The notes beneath the pieces are model-generated. The model saw only the letters and a list, made by a program, of their open reading frames with translations. It searched no databases and was not told the DNA's origin. A stretch of DNA of 19,834 nt from Micavibrio sp. UBA1850 (GTDB lineage Bacteria; Pseudomonadota; Alphaproteobacteria; Micavibrionales; Micavibrionaceae), in assembly GCA_002338525.1 (NCBI GenBank), contig DDIM01000022.1, positions 48,076 through 67,909 of the forward strand. Reading direction: 5' to 3'. Both the position numbers and the translations under genes were made by a program. Positions within the stretch are counted from its first letter, which is position 1, and each line of letters starts with the position of its first letter. Of the stretch, positions 1 to 6,268 are shown in pieces.

Positions 1-218
1 ACAAGCCATTCCGTTCAGACAAGCCACGTCGCAACAATGATGAAAACCGCGGCAAAAGCTTTGGTGATAAGAAAAAATCTTTTGGCGAGCGTCCTAACCG
101 TTCAGACAAGCCGAAACGCGATGGCGCGTTTAAAGGCAAAAAGACATACGGCGAAAAATCAGGCAATAAGTCTGGTGGTAAAGAGTTTGGTGGCTACAGA
201 AAACGCAAAGCCGCCTAA
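1..218 (+). CDS. C-terminal basic tail of a truncated gene (RNA helicase or pseudouridine synthase type tail)
   Basis: The frame that starts at base 3 is open from the window edge to TAA at 216-218, giving 71 residues. They are almost all Lys, Arg, Gly, Ser, Asp and Asn, with a recurring (R)SDKP unit (D/KPFRSDKP, then NRSDKP) and many KS-FG motifs. Such low-complexity basic tails are known at the C-termini of DEAD-box RNA helicases and of RluB/RsuA-type pseudouridine synthases in Alphaproteobacteria, where they help bind rRNA. The catalytic part lies outside the window, so I cannot choose between these. A strong intrinsic terminator follows. The other ATG-initiated frame here (from base 37) is a shadow. 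One copy of a 24-bp direct repeat lies inside this tail at 107-130. Confidence 0.6.
   Translation, partial: KPFRSDKPRRNNDENRGKSFGDKKKSFGERPNRSDKPKRDGAFKGKKTYGEKSGNKSGGKEFGGYRKRKAA
107..130 (+). repeat. Left copy of 24-bp direct repeat flanking the accessory patch
   Basis: Bases 107-124 are identical over 18 nt to 1553-1570. After one mismatch (125 against 1571), five more bases match (126-130 against 1572-1576), giving 23 of 24. Three further bases (102-104 against 1548-1550) also match beyond a two-base mismatch. The copy lies in frame in the basic tail and encodes KPKRDGA. An exact match of this length so close by is very unlikely by chance. Confidence 0.8.
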
Positions 219-239
219 TCGCGCCCCTACATTTAATTT

Positions 240-270
240 AAAAAGCCCAGCTGCTCAGCTGGGTTTTTTT
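240..270 (+). terminator. Rho-independent terminator after the partial gene
   Basis: A perfect 8-bp stem, CCCAGCTG (246-253) and CAGCTGGG (256-263), is followed by seven T. It is preceded by a run of A that can extend the stem. It begins about 20 bases after the stop of the partial gene and separates it from the accessory patch. Confidence 0.9.
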
Positions 271-423
271 GTTTTTATCGCGCCGCGTTTATATTGATTT
301 TATTCTGTTCAATGCATAAAATGTGCTTGTTCGTGGAAAACGACTTTAATAAACGTAACTAAAGTCATGACACAAAAAAATTATACCGTATAAATTTGGT
401 TAATTAAGCGTTTTAGTTGAATG

Positions 424-472
424 TCTTATCTAGGCATTGGTAAAACTTAGCAGTCAAAAACATTAGATAAGA
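424..472. promoter_or_regulatory. Inverted repeat upstream of the 227-aa gene, possible operator
   Basis: TCTTATCTA (424-432) is matched by its exact reverse complement TAGATAAGA (464-472). The right arm ends two bases before the ATG at 475 and covers the position where a ribosome binding site would lie. The arms are centred 40 bases apart. This layout suits a dimer operator used for autoregulation or an RNA stem hiding the start site; which one cannot be told from sequence. The rest of 271-474 is AT-rich, with no clear promoter or gene. Confidence 0.4.
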
Positions 473-474
473 TT

Positions 475-1158
475 ATGGCTATAAAACCATTACCTAAATT
501 ACCCATTGTCAGAAACAACTATGTTTCGCAAGAACTAGTGGATGAAATTACTGATTGGCTCGAAGAAAATAAGCCCGAATCCATTGAGCTAATGTTCTAT
601 GAGGAAACAGTGGATCGCATTAGTCTATACCATAGTAATATTGATGATAATATCATCGCACCAATTGCTCAAATTCCAAAATATAAAAGTGCCCTAGATC
701 ACCCTTTGAAATGGGTTGATTTGTGCTATGAACTTTCACGTCGCTTTAGAGTAGCCGCCGACCTCAAGGAAGTTCCTGTCATGGGTTCTCCTCTAGTTTC
801 CTCCGTCAATGATGAATATCCGGAACTTCCCAATACTCCTATTATGCAAGGATCTATTCACAATGGCTTCACTCAAGAGAACGTAGAAGAAATACTATCG
901 AAATCTTATGAGGAAAGCCCTGAAATTTGGTTTAACTATTCAGAGGCACAACGACGTAACATGGTGATCGGTATGATTAGTGCTGCGATGTATATGAACT
1001 TTAAAGATCTTATTGAAGAATCTGGTTTAGACGTAAAACCAGGAGCAGCATCTTCTTTAAGAAATGAAGCTGGAAAACGTCTGTTTAAGCTTTGTGAGAT
1101 TACCGATACAGAACTCAAAATTATGATTTTACCTGAAATTAATTTAACTCACCATTAG
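475..1158 (+). CDS. Hypothetical protein, 227 aa, unknown family
   Basis: I do not recognise this family. The product is acidic, soluble-looking and mostly helical, with no signal peptide or membrane segment. It begins KPLPKLP, and residues 116-157 (PELP...NGF.QE...SY...P..WF.YSE) are repeated at 50 percent identity, without gaps, in the 60-aa ORF that follows. The N-terminal stretch LPKLP...NNYVSQELVDEI faintly resembles the same unit, so the protein may contain a degenerate internal duplication. There is no strong Shine-Dalgarno; the ATG sits next to the right arm of a 9-bp inverted repeat. The next ORF starts 8 bases after the stop, which suggests one operon. The position next to a PIN-like fragment makes an antitoxin-like or immunity-like role conceivable, but that is speculation. 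Confidence 0.7.
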   Translation: MAIKPLPKLPIVRNNYVSQELVDEITDWLEENKPESIELMFYEETVDRISLYHSNIDDNIIAPIAQIPKYKSALDHPLKWVDLCYELSRRFRVAADLKEVPVMGSPLVSSVNDEYPELPNTPIMQGSIHNGFTQENVEEILSKSYEESPEIWFNYSEAQRRNMVIGMISAAMYMNFKDLIEESGLDVKPGAASSLRNEAGKRLFKLCEITDTELKIMILPEINLTHH

Positions 1159-1166
1159 GAAGGAAA

Positions 1167-1349
1167 ATGATCAAAACAAGAAAACTAAAACCATTTCCTG
1201 AGTTGCCCCAAACAAAGATTCAAGAAAAAAATATAAAAAACGGGTTTTCACAGGAGGCAATAGATTATGTTCTAGCAGAGTCCTATCTTCAACGTCCCGA
1301 TGTTTGGTTTGCCTACAGCGAGTCTATCAGGTCAAATAGGAAATTTTGA
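1167..1349 (+). CDS. Short partial paralogue of the upstream 227-aa protein (truncated or frameshifted)
   Basis: This 60-aa ORF has a strong Shine-Dalgarno (AGGAAGG) 4 bases before its ATG and starts 8 bases after the previous stop. Residues 11-52 align without gaps to residues 116-157 of the upstream protein, with 21 of 42 identical, including PELP, NGF, QE, SY and WF.YSE. Similarity then stops and the frame ends soon after, so about 70 residues of the homologous domain are missing. A +1 shift near 1330 would open a frame that runs to TAA at 1384-1386, right at the Shine-Dalgarno of the next ORF, so a frameshift in an originally longer gene is possible. The function is unknown. Confidence 0.55.
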   Translation: MIKTRKLKPFPELPQTKIQEKNIKNGFSQEAIDYVLAESYLQRPDVWFAYSESIRSNRKF

Positions 1350-1396
1350 AATGGATAAGGTTATCCAGCCACACAATTTAAAATAAGGAGAACGCC

Positions 1397-1600
1397 ATGC
1401 CGGATAAACCAATATTTTTTATCGATAATGACTTTGTAAGTGATCTATTTGGAAGAACTAGTTTTGATGCCGAAAGTGGTTCTCAAGCTCTCACTGATTT
1501 GTTAAATGATTATGATATACGTCTTACAAGCACCGTTTTAAAACAGATCAATCAAGCCGAAACGCGATGGTGCGTTAAGTGCCTTAACCATATAATATAA
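1397..1600 (+). pseudogene. Fragment resembling the N-terminus of a PIN-domain protein
   Basis: The 67-aa ORF has a good Shine-Dalgarno (AAGGAG) before its ATG. Residues 7-18 (FFIDNDFVSDLF) look like the first strand of a PIN domain with its Asp. A helix (SQALTDLLNDY) and a second strand (IRLTSTVLKQI) follow, as in the first half of a PIN nuclease fold, although the usual Glu after that strand is not present. The resemblance stops at residue 52, exactly where the right direct repeat begins at 1553. The remaining residues (QAETRWC...) are the repeat read in another frame. PIN domains are usually about 130 residues, so the second half and its metal-binding acids are missing. This is a weak family call by eye; it may also be a different, unrecognised protein. 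Confidence 0.4.
1553..1576 (+). repeat. Right copy of 24-bp direct repeat
   Basis: This copy matches 107-130 at 23 of 24 positions, with an 18-base exact core at 1553-1570. It forms the out-of-family end of the PIN-like ORF. A short dyad, GTTAAG-TGC-CTTAAC (1574-1588), overlaps its right edge. Read in the frame of the left copy it continues to a TAA at 1593-1595. Confidence 0.8.
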
Positions 1601-1612
1601 GAGAGATAAGAA

Positions 1613-1966
1613 ATGTCCGATGTTACCCTCTACGGTATTAAAGCATGCGATACGATGAAAAAAGCGTTTAACTGGCTTGACGATCATAAAATTGATTATG
1701 TTTTTCATGACTATAAAAAACAAGGGATCGACACAGATGCGCTAAGGCTTGCCATTGCGCAACATGGCTGGGACACGGCGATTAACCGTCGCGGAACAAC
1801 ATGGCGTAAATTGCCTGAGGATGTTAAAAACGCCATGGATGAAAGCAAAGCCATAGACATTGCCGTTCAAAACCCTTCAATCGTAAAAAGGCCCCTCCTT
1901 GTTGTCCAAGGCGAAAGTCACCTTGGATTTAAAGAAGAGGCCTATAAAGAAATATTCAAGCGGTAA
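1613..1966 (+). CDS. Spx/ArsC-family thioredoxin-fold protein, YffB type
   Basis: The 117-aa product is a full-length member of the ArsC/Spx/YffB family. Visible signatures are YGIKACDTMKKA near residues 7-18 with the single conserved Cys12, RRGTTWRKL in the middle, and PSIVKRPLLV near residues 89-98, typical of the family's third strand and loop. YffB-type proteins resemble glutathione-dependent arsenate reductases, but their physiological substrate is not firmly known, so a general oxidoreductase label is safer than arsenate reductase. A purine-rich ribosome site (GAGAGATAAG) precedes the ATG. The gene sits just outside the right direct repeat and converges on mdh, with stops 10 bases apart. 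No arsenic-resistance genes are nearby. Confidence 0.9.
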   Translation: MSDVTLYGIKACDTMKKAFNWLDDHKIDYVFHDYKKQGIDTDALRLAIAQHGWDTAINRRGTTWRKLPEDVKNAMDESKAIDIAVQNPSIVKRPLLVVQGESHLGFKEEAYKEIFKR

Positions 1967-1988
1967 AGCAGGCTTTTTAGGCTGCTTT
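1965..1988. terminator. Bidirectional hairpin between convergent genes
   Basis: AAAGCAG (1965-1971) pairs with CTGCTTT (1982-1988) around a 10-base loop, with T runs on both strands. It overlaps the stop codons of the Spx/ArsC-like gene and of mdh, so it could end transcription from both sides. Confidence 0.45.
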
Positions 1989-2930
1989 TGCGTCCAAATC
2001 ATCAACAAGTGATTGAACTGCACTCACTGAGTTATCAAACATGGCTTGCTCGTCGGCGTTCAATTCAATCTCAACGATTTTTTCAACACCATCCTTACCA
2101 ATGACTACAGGCACACCGATGTAAAGACCGTCGATACCATATTGACCCGTAAGTTTTGCAGCACATGGTAGAACGCGTTTTTTGTCTTTCAGGTAGCTTT
2201 CAGCCATCGCAATCGCACTTGAGGCTGGTGCATAGTATGCAGAACCTGTTTTGAGTAGAGCCACAATCTCTCCACCCCCCTTACGCGTGCGATCAACGAT
2301 TGCATCAATTTTGTCTTGTGTCGTCCACCCCATTTTCACAAGGTCAGGCAATGGAATACCCGCAACCGTTGAATAACGTGTCAAAGGCACCATCGTGTCA
2401 CCATGACCGCCAAGAACAAATGCCGTTACATCTTCAACAGAGACTTTAAATTCATCTGCCAAGAAATGACGAAAACGGGCGCTGTCCAAAACGCCTGCCA
2501 TACCAACGACTTTTTTAGGGTCAAATCCTGTAGCACGCTGCATAACCTCAACCATCACATCAAGAGGGTTAGTGATCACAATAACGAACGCCTCTGGTGC
2601 ATATTTTTTGATATTTTCGCCAACAGTGTTGATGATGCCAGTATTAATGCCAATCAGATCATCACGGCTCATACCAGGTTTACGCGGAATACCGGCTGTG
2701 ACGATAATCACATCTGACCCTTCGATTGCGTCATAATCATTACTTCCAAGATATGTTGCATCAAACCCTTCAACAGGTGCAGATTCTGCAAGGTCCAAGC
2801 CTTTTCCTTGTGGGATGCCTTCCGCAATATCAACCATTGCAATATCGCCCAGCTCTTTTAATCCTGCAAGATGAGCGAGTGTTCCGCCAATCATACCTGC
2901 GCCAATGAGACCAATTTTTGCTCGTGCCAT
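1977..2930 (-). CDS. mdh: Malate dehydrogenase (NAD-dependent, LDH-like type)
   Basis: The enzyme oxidises malate to oxaloacetate with NAD in the TCA cycle, in the cytoplasm. The 317-aa product has the Rossmann motif GAGMIG at residues 10-15 and Asp34, which selects NAD over NADP. Substrate-binding arginines are R83 and R89 in IPRKPGMSR; N121 is in ITNPLD, D149 and R152 in LDSARFR, and the catalytic His176 in GGHGDT. These mark the lactate-dehydrogenase-like malate dehydrogenases common in Alphaproteobacteria. I chose the ATG at 2930 because MARAKIGLIGAG fits the family N-terminus and AAAGGA lies 10 bases upstream; an open frame reaching 3038 adds 36 residues that do not belong. A likely promoter lies at 2967-2994, so mdh can be expressed apart from the upstream DUF2336 gene. 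The usual partner sucC does not follow. Confidence 0.97.
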   Translation of the reverse strand: MARAKIGLIGAGMIGGTLAHLAGLKELGDIAMVDIAEGIPQGKGLDLAESAPVEGFDATYLGSNDYDAIEGSDVIIVTAGIPRKPGMSRDDLIGINTGIINTVGENIKKYAPEAFVIVITNPLDVMVEVMQRATGFDPKKVVGMAGVLDSARFRHFLADEFKVSVEDVTAFVLGGHGDTMVPLTRYSTVAGIPLPDLVKMGWTTQDKIDAIVDRTRKGGGEIVALLKTGSAYYAPASSAIAMAESYLKDKKRVLPCAAKLTGQYGIDGLYIGVPVVIGKDGVEKIVEIELNADEQAMFDNSVSAVQSLVDDLDAKAA

Positions 2931-2966
2931 TTTTATATGTCCTTTGTTTAAATTTCTACATGAAAA

Positions 2967-2994
2967 AGGGTAGCACGCGCAGACATTCTGGCAA
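2967..2994 (-). promoter_or_regulatory. Probable sigma-70 promoter of mdh
   Basis: On the minus strand TTGCCA (2994-2989) is followed after 16 bases by TACCCT (2972-2967). This gives a leader of roughly 30 bases, which contains the AAAGGA ribosome site of mdh. The match to the consensus is moderate and the GC-containing -10 is of a kind seen in Alphaproteobacteria. Confidence 0.4.
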
Positions 2995-3024
2995 GGTTTT
3001 TTAACACACCTCCCCTGCCTGACG

Positions 3025-4341
3025 TTAATCAATACCAAGTAATTCTAATTGCCACTGAATATCTTTTTGGCTCATGGGGTATTCAGTCCCACCCCTTGGA
3101 TAGATTATGTTTTGTGCCTGCACTTGCATAACATTTTGTTGTAGCGAAAGGGCTGATCGCATTGAAAAGCCGCCTTTCCAACATACGGCAACGATAGATT
3201 TTGGGGAATTGTGGCCTACAATTTTTTCCATCTCATCAAACGCAACACCCGTTTTTGCCGCAAGAATACCGACAATATCAACCTTATCACCGCGTAATAT
3301 GGCATCATTTAGCATCTCGTCTATATTATCACCTTCATATGTTCCCGGTGTCTTATCTAATGTACGAGCATATGCGCGTTGCGGAGAGGGTTTTTGTTCG
3401 ATTTCAGGCTTGTCGCTGTCATTTCCTTCTGGCGCGCGATCGACAAACTCAATATCTTCAACAAATTCATTTTCCAGACGCAAATCAAATGCGCTTGTAA
3501 TATTTTTGATAGTTTGCGCATCAAAATCAGTGCGTCGAATAAGCGTTTCGCGCACTGTGTGTTGTACATATTTTGCAAGATCGATGGCCAAATGGGGCGG
3601 TAACTCCTTACGCTTGGCTATTGGCTTTTGCCATTCGGGGATATGCTGCGCTTTGTCGACAATCTTTCGTAATGTCGCATCTCGAATGTCAGCGCTTTCA
3701 TTTTCAATGAGTATATGCCCTGCATCAATATCTTCATGCTCGATAATTATATCGGATATGTCAGCGCTTAAATGCGCACGCCCTGCAATGGCATCCCTGA
3801 CCCACCCCTCAGGATGATCAGACAAGATATCAGCCAAATCTTCATCGGGTAATGATATACAATAGCGCAATATGGGCTCAGAAACCTGCCGCTCAATATC
3901 TTTAGCCAATGTAACAATGACGCCGCGCGGGGCTTTCGAATAGTTTTGTAGTGCCTCAGACAGTCTTTGGCGTATCTGGATCACCTCGTCTAATGCCAAC
4001 ACGCCTAAGGCCTGCACGGCATAAGCATATGCCTGACTTTGCGCATCATCTTCTATTTCTGGCCATAGATTAAGCAACCGATCAGCTAACGCCATACGAA
4101 TATCGACCTCAGGATCACGGACTAAAGAACTTGCCGCCTGAATCGGTGTTGCCATATTGGCAATGACCGCGCGCCTGACGGCGGGATCTGCATCATTATC
4201 AGCTAAATAGTACAAAATTTCAGGATTGGTTTTCTTGCTCTTTGCAAGTTTTAGGCGCTCATGAATGTCACCTGATTGCGCAATGTCCTTTTGCGCATCA
4301 TAGGGCTTACCCTTGAACAAAGATGATAGTTTTTCAAACAT
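3025..4341 (-). CDS. DUF2336 domain protein with HEAT-like repeats
   Basis: The 438-aa product resembles DUF2336 proteins of Alphaproteobacteria: an all-helical protein with HEAT-like units such as NPEILYYLADNDADPAVRRAVIANMATP (given in part here: LADNDADPAVRRAVI) near residues 40-66, then DPEVDIRMALADRL and similar repeats (HPEGWVRDAIAGRA, ADIRDATLRKI). No catalytic motif, signal peptide or membrane segment is visible. A charged linker around residues 290-330 precedes a second helical part that contains MLNDAILRGDKVDIVGILA. The family's function is not established; such repeats usually bind proteins. The gene lies between zapE and mdh on the same strand, 53 bases after zapE and 94 before mdh. 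The long plus-strand frame opposite it is a shadow. Confidence 0.8.
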   Translation of the reverse strand: MFEKLSSLFKGKPYDAQKDIAQSGDIHERLKLAKSKKTNPEILYYLADNDADPAVRRAVIANMATPIQAASSLVRDPEVDIRMALADRLLNLWPEIEDDAQSQAYAYAVQALGVLALDEVIQIRQRLSEALQNYSKAPRGVIVTLAKDIERQVSEPILRYCISLPDEDLADILSDHPEGWVRDAIAGRAHLSADISDIIIEHEDIDAGHILIENESADIRDATLRKIVDKAQHIPEWQKPIAKRKELPPHLAIDLAKYVQHTVRETLIRRTDFDAQTIKNITSAFDLRLENEFVEDIEFVDRAPEGNDSDKPEIEQKPSPQRAYARTLDKTPGTYEGDNIDEMLNDAILRGDKVDIVGILAAKTGVAFDEMEKIVGHNSPKSIVAVCWKGGFSMRSALSLQQNVMQVQAQNIIYPRGGTEYPMSQKDIQWQLELLGID

Positions 4342-4394
4342 GCGCTAAATCTTACTTGGATTTATATAACACGCAAGCCTTAGATCAATTTGAG

Positions 4395-5507
4395 TTACTT
4401 TAAGCCCTCTAAATAAGTTTGGCTTTGCATCTCTATGAGGCGACTTACAGTGCGGTCAAACTCGAAGGCATGGTCATGACCTGCATAAATCTGGTCTGCA
4501 GGTGTTTGCGCACTCATAACCACAAGGGTTTTAGCGTCATATAAAATATCAATGAATGTCATGAAGCGTTTGGCTTCGTTTCGTTGTTCAGGACTAAGCT
4601 TTAGGATGCCTGTGACAATCACGACAGAAAATTCTTCTGCGAGCGCGAGATAGTCTTGTGCTCCAAGGGCGCGCATACACATATCCGAAAAACTAACCAC
4701 AGCAACGGCACCATATGTCTCCTCAAGGACAATCTCTCGTCCTTTGACGTTCAACGTTGTCGTTGTTTTTTGTTTGTCGCCTACCAGCTGATTTTTTACG
4801 TCTGCAATTTTTCTTTGTGTTGCGCTATTGAGGGGAGAGAAATAAACATCACGCCCCTTCATGATTTGCTTTCTGTAATCAACATCACCATCAAGTTCCA
4901 CCACCTGCATTGTTTGCTCAATAAGCTTGATAAATGGGATTATGCGATCACGTTGCAACCCTCCCTCATATAGGTTTTGCGGTATCCAGTTACTGGTCAT
5001 CACAACATACACGCCTTGATCAAAAAGCGCCGTAAACAAGCGCGACAAAATCATTGCGTCTGCGACGTCTGTAATGTGAAATTCGTCAAAACAAATGAGC
5101 TTAACCTCACTTGATATCTTTTTAATATACTCAGGAACGGCTTGATCGACGCCCCCCTTTGATGTTTCGCTTTGGCGCGCGTTATGCAAAAACTCATGCA
5201 CATCTTTCATAAAGGCGTGAAAATGAACGCGCATTTTAGGGTAGTCTTTTGGCAACCCCTCATAGAACGCATCCATAAGCATTGTTTTCCCACGCCCGAC
5301 ATCACCAAATAAGTAAACGCCTTGTGTTTCATCTTTATTTTTTGAGCCAAACGGCAGAAATTGCGCCCAAACGCTCTTTTTATCTTCACTCACAACATGA
5401 CTTGCAAGTTCACTTAAAGCTTTAAGCGCGCGTGTCTGGCCTTCATCGAGAACAATTTCTTGTCTAGCTAAAGTCGCGCGTATCGCGTTTTCTATTTTTG
5501 AACCCAT
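4395..5507 (-). CDS. zapE: ZapE/AFG1-family P-loop ATPase
   Basis: The 370-aa product is an AFG1-like AAA-type ATPase. Walker A is GDVGRGKT at residues 68-75 and Walker B is LICFDE at 137-142, followed by the family signature FHITDVADAMIL and by VVMTSNWIP further on. The E. coli homologue, ZapE, associates with the Z ring during constriction, and mitochondrial AFG1 acts in inner-membrane protein quality control. The protein has no membrane segment of its own. The start at 5507 overlaps the end of tatC by 16 bases, which suggests translational coupling to the tat genes. In many Alphaproteobacteria zapE lies directly before mdh; here a DUF2336 gene stands between. Confidence 0.92.
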   Translation of the reverse strand: MGSKIENAIRATLARQEIVLDEGQTRALKALSELASHVVSEDKKSVWAQFLPFGSKNKDETQGVYLFGDVGRGKTMLMDAFYEGLPKDYPKMRVHFHAFMKDVHEFLHNARQSETSKGGVDQAVPEYIKKISSEVKLICFDEFHITDVADAMILSRLFTALFDQGVYVVMTSNWIPQNLYEGGLQRDRIIPFIKLIEQTMQVVELDGDVDYRKQIMKGRDVYFSPLNSATQRKIADVKNQLVGDKQKTTTTLNVKGREIVLEETYGAVAVVSFSDMCMRALGAQDYLALAEEFSVVIVTGILKLSPEQRNEAKRFMTFIDILYDAKTLVVMSAQTPADQIYAGHDHAFEFDRTVSRLIEMQSQTYLEGLK

Positions 5508-6268
5508 CGCACCAATATGATTGCAATTTCGTATAAGATCAAAATAGGAATGGCTAAGAAAATCTGACTAATAACGTCAGGGGGCGTAATAAACGCGGCA
5601 ATCAAGAATGCAAGAATGACAACATAGCGGCGTTTTCTAGCAAGCCCTTGCGCAGTAACCACACCAACGCGGCCTAATAATGTCAAAAGGACAGGTAGCT
5701 GGAAACACAATCCGAAGGCAAAAATCAACATCATGATAAGATCAAGATATTCTGATACACGCGCCTCAAGCTGTATGGGCATGACAGTATCCATTCCTGC
5801 GCTTTGAAAGCTCAGGAAAAACGGCAAAGCCATAGGAAGCAAACCATAATAAACGGTTGCACCACCACAAAAGAACAATACAGGTATCGCGCACAAGAAA
5901 GGCACAAGCGCATGCTTTTCACCCTTGTATAAACCTGGCGCGAGAAACAACCACATCTGAACGGCAAAAATCGGGAACGTTACAAAAACACCCGTGAAAA
6001 ATGCAACTTTAAGATATGTAAAAAAGGCTTCTGTTAAGCCCGTATATATAAGACGCCCTGTTCCTCCCGCGCCCATGGCGTCAGCGAGGGGCGTCACTAA
6101 AAATCCATAAATGGGCTCGACATAGATATATGCCAAGGCCATGGCGAAGAACATAGCTGAAAACACCCAAAGCAAACGGGCGCGAAGCTCTAGAAAATGG
6201 TCATGAAGAGGTTGTGTAACGTTGTCCGTTTGTTTATTGGGATCAGGAGCAGATACTTTGAGCGTCAT
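5492..6268 (-). CDS. tatC: Sec-independent protein translocase TatC
   Basis: TatC is the polytopic inner-membrane receptor for twin-arginine signal peptides, working with TatB, and it recruits TatA for export of folded proteins. The 258-aa product has six hydrophobic segments (about 33-50, 83-109, 123-147, 171-195, 214-228 and 231-253). It shows HFLELRARL at 24-32, whose Glu is part of the signal-peptide site, and FLAPGLYKGEK at 108-118 with the conserved Glu of the first cytoplasmic loop. The N-terminus carries about 20 extra polar residues. Its ATG overlaps the tatB stop (TAATG). The length is normal for the family. Confidence 0.97.
   Translation of the reverse strand: MTLKVSAPDPNKQTDNVTQPLHDHFLELRARLLWVFSAMFFAMALAYIYVEPIYGFLVTPLADAMGAGGTGRLIYTGLTEAFFTYLKVAFFTGVFVTFPIFAVQMWLFLAPGLYKGEKHALVPFLCAIPVLFFCGGATVYYGLLPMALPFFLSFQSAGMDTVMPIQLEARVSEYLDLIMMLIFAFGLCFQLPVLLTLLGRVGVVTAQGLARKRRYVVILAFLIAAFITPPDVISQIFLAIPILILYEIAIILVRWVQK

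Larger units (their letters stand above)
107..1576. mobile_element. Putative repeat-bounded accessory cassette (possible att-flanked insertion remnant)
   Basis: The segment between the two direct repeats holds the end of the left gene with its terminator and three small ORFs unlike the conserved genes on either side. The left repeat lies in the 3' end of a coding region. The right repeat, read in the same frame, gives KPKRDGALSALTI and then TAA at 1593-1595, which is 17 bases before the Spx/ArsC-like ATG. This is what one expects when an element inserts into the 3' end of a gene and duplicates it. The inside is visibly AT-richer than most neighbours. No integrase, transposase or terminal inverted repeat is visible. 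The cassette is therefore an inference: it could be a decayed remnant, or the repeat could come from another rearrangement. Confidence 0.4.

Noticed and set aside
37..297. An 86-aa plus-strand frame at the start of the window
   Set aside because: It runs through the terminator hairpin, and the frame starting at base 3 gives a far more natural basic tail.
1574..1588. Dyad GTTAAG-TGC-CTTAAC as a terminator
   Set aside because: The stem is short and AT-rich with no T run; it is noted only as lying at the edge of the right direct repeat.
1613..1966. Arsenate-resistance locus
   Set aside because: The protein is of the YffB type with a single conserved Cys, and no arsB, arsR or acr3 gene is nearby.
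2931..3038. Open extension of the mdh frame to an ATG at 3038
   Set aside because: The extra 36 residues do not fit malate dehydrogenase, overlap the end of the DUF2336 gene, and a good ribosome site precedes the ATG at 2930.
3107..3817. A 236-aa plus-strand frame opposite the DUF2336 gene
   Set aside because: It is Ser/Cys-rich with no recognisable motif and lies wholly antisense to a well-supported gene, so it is a shadow.
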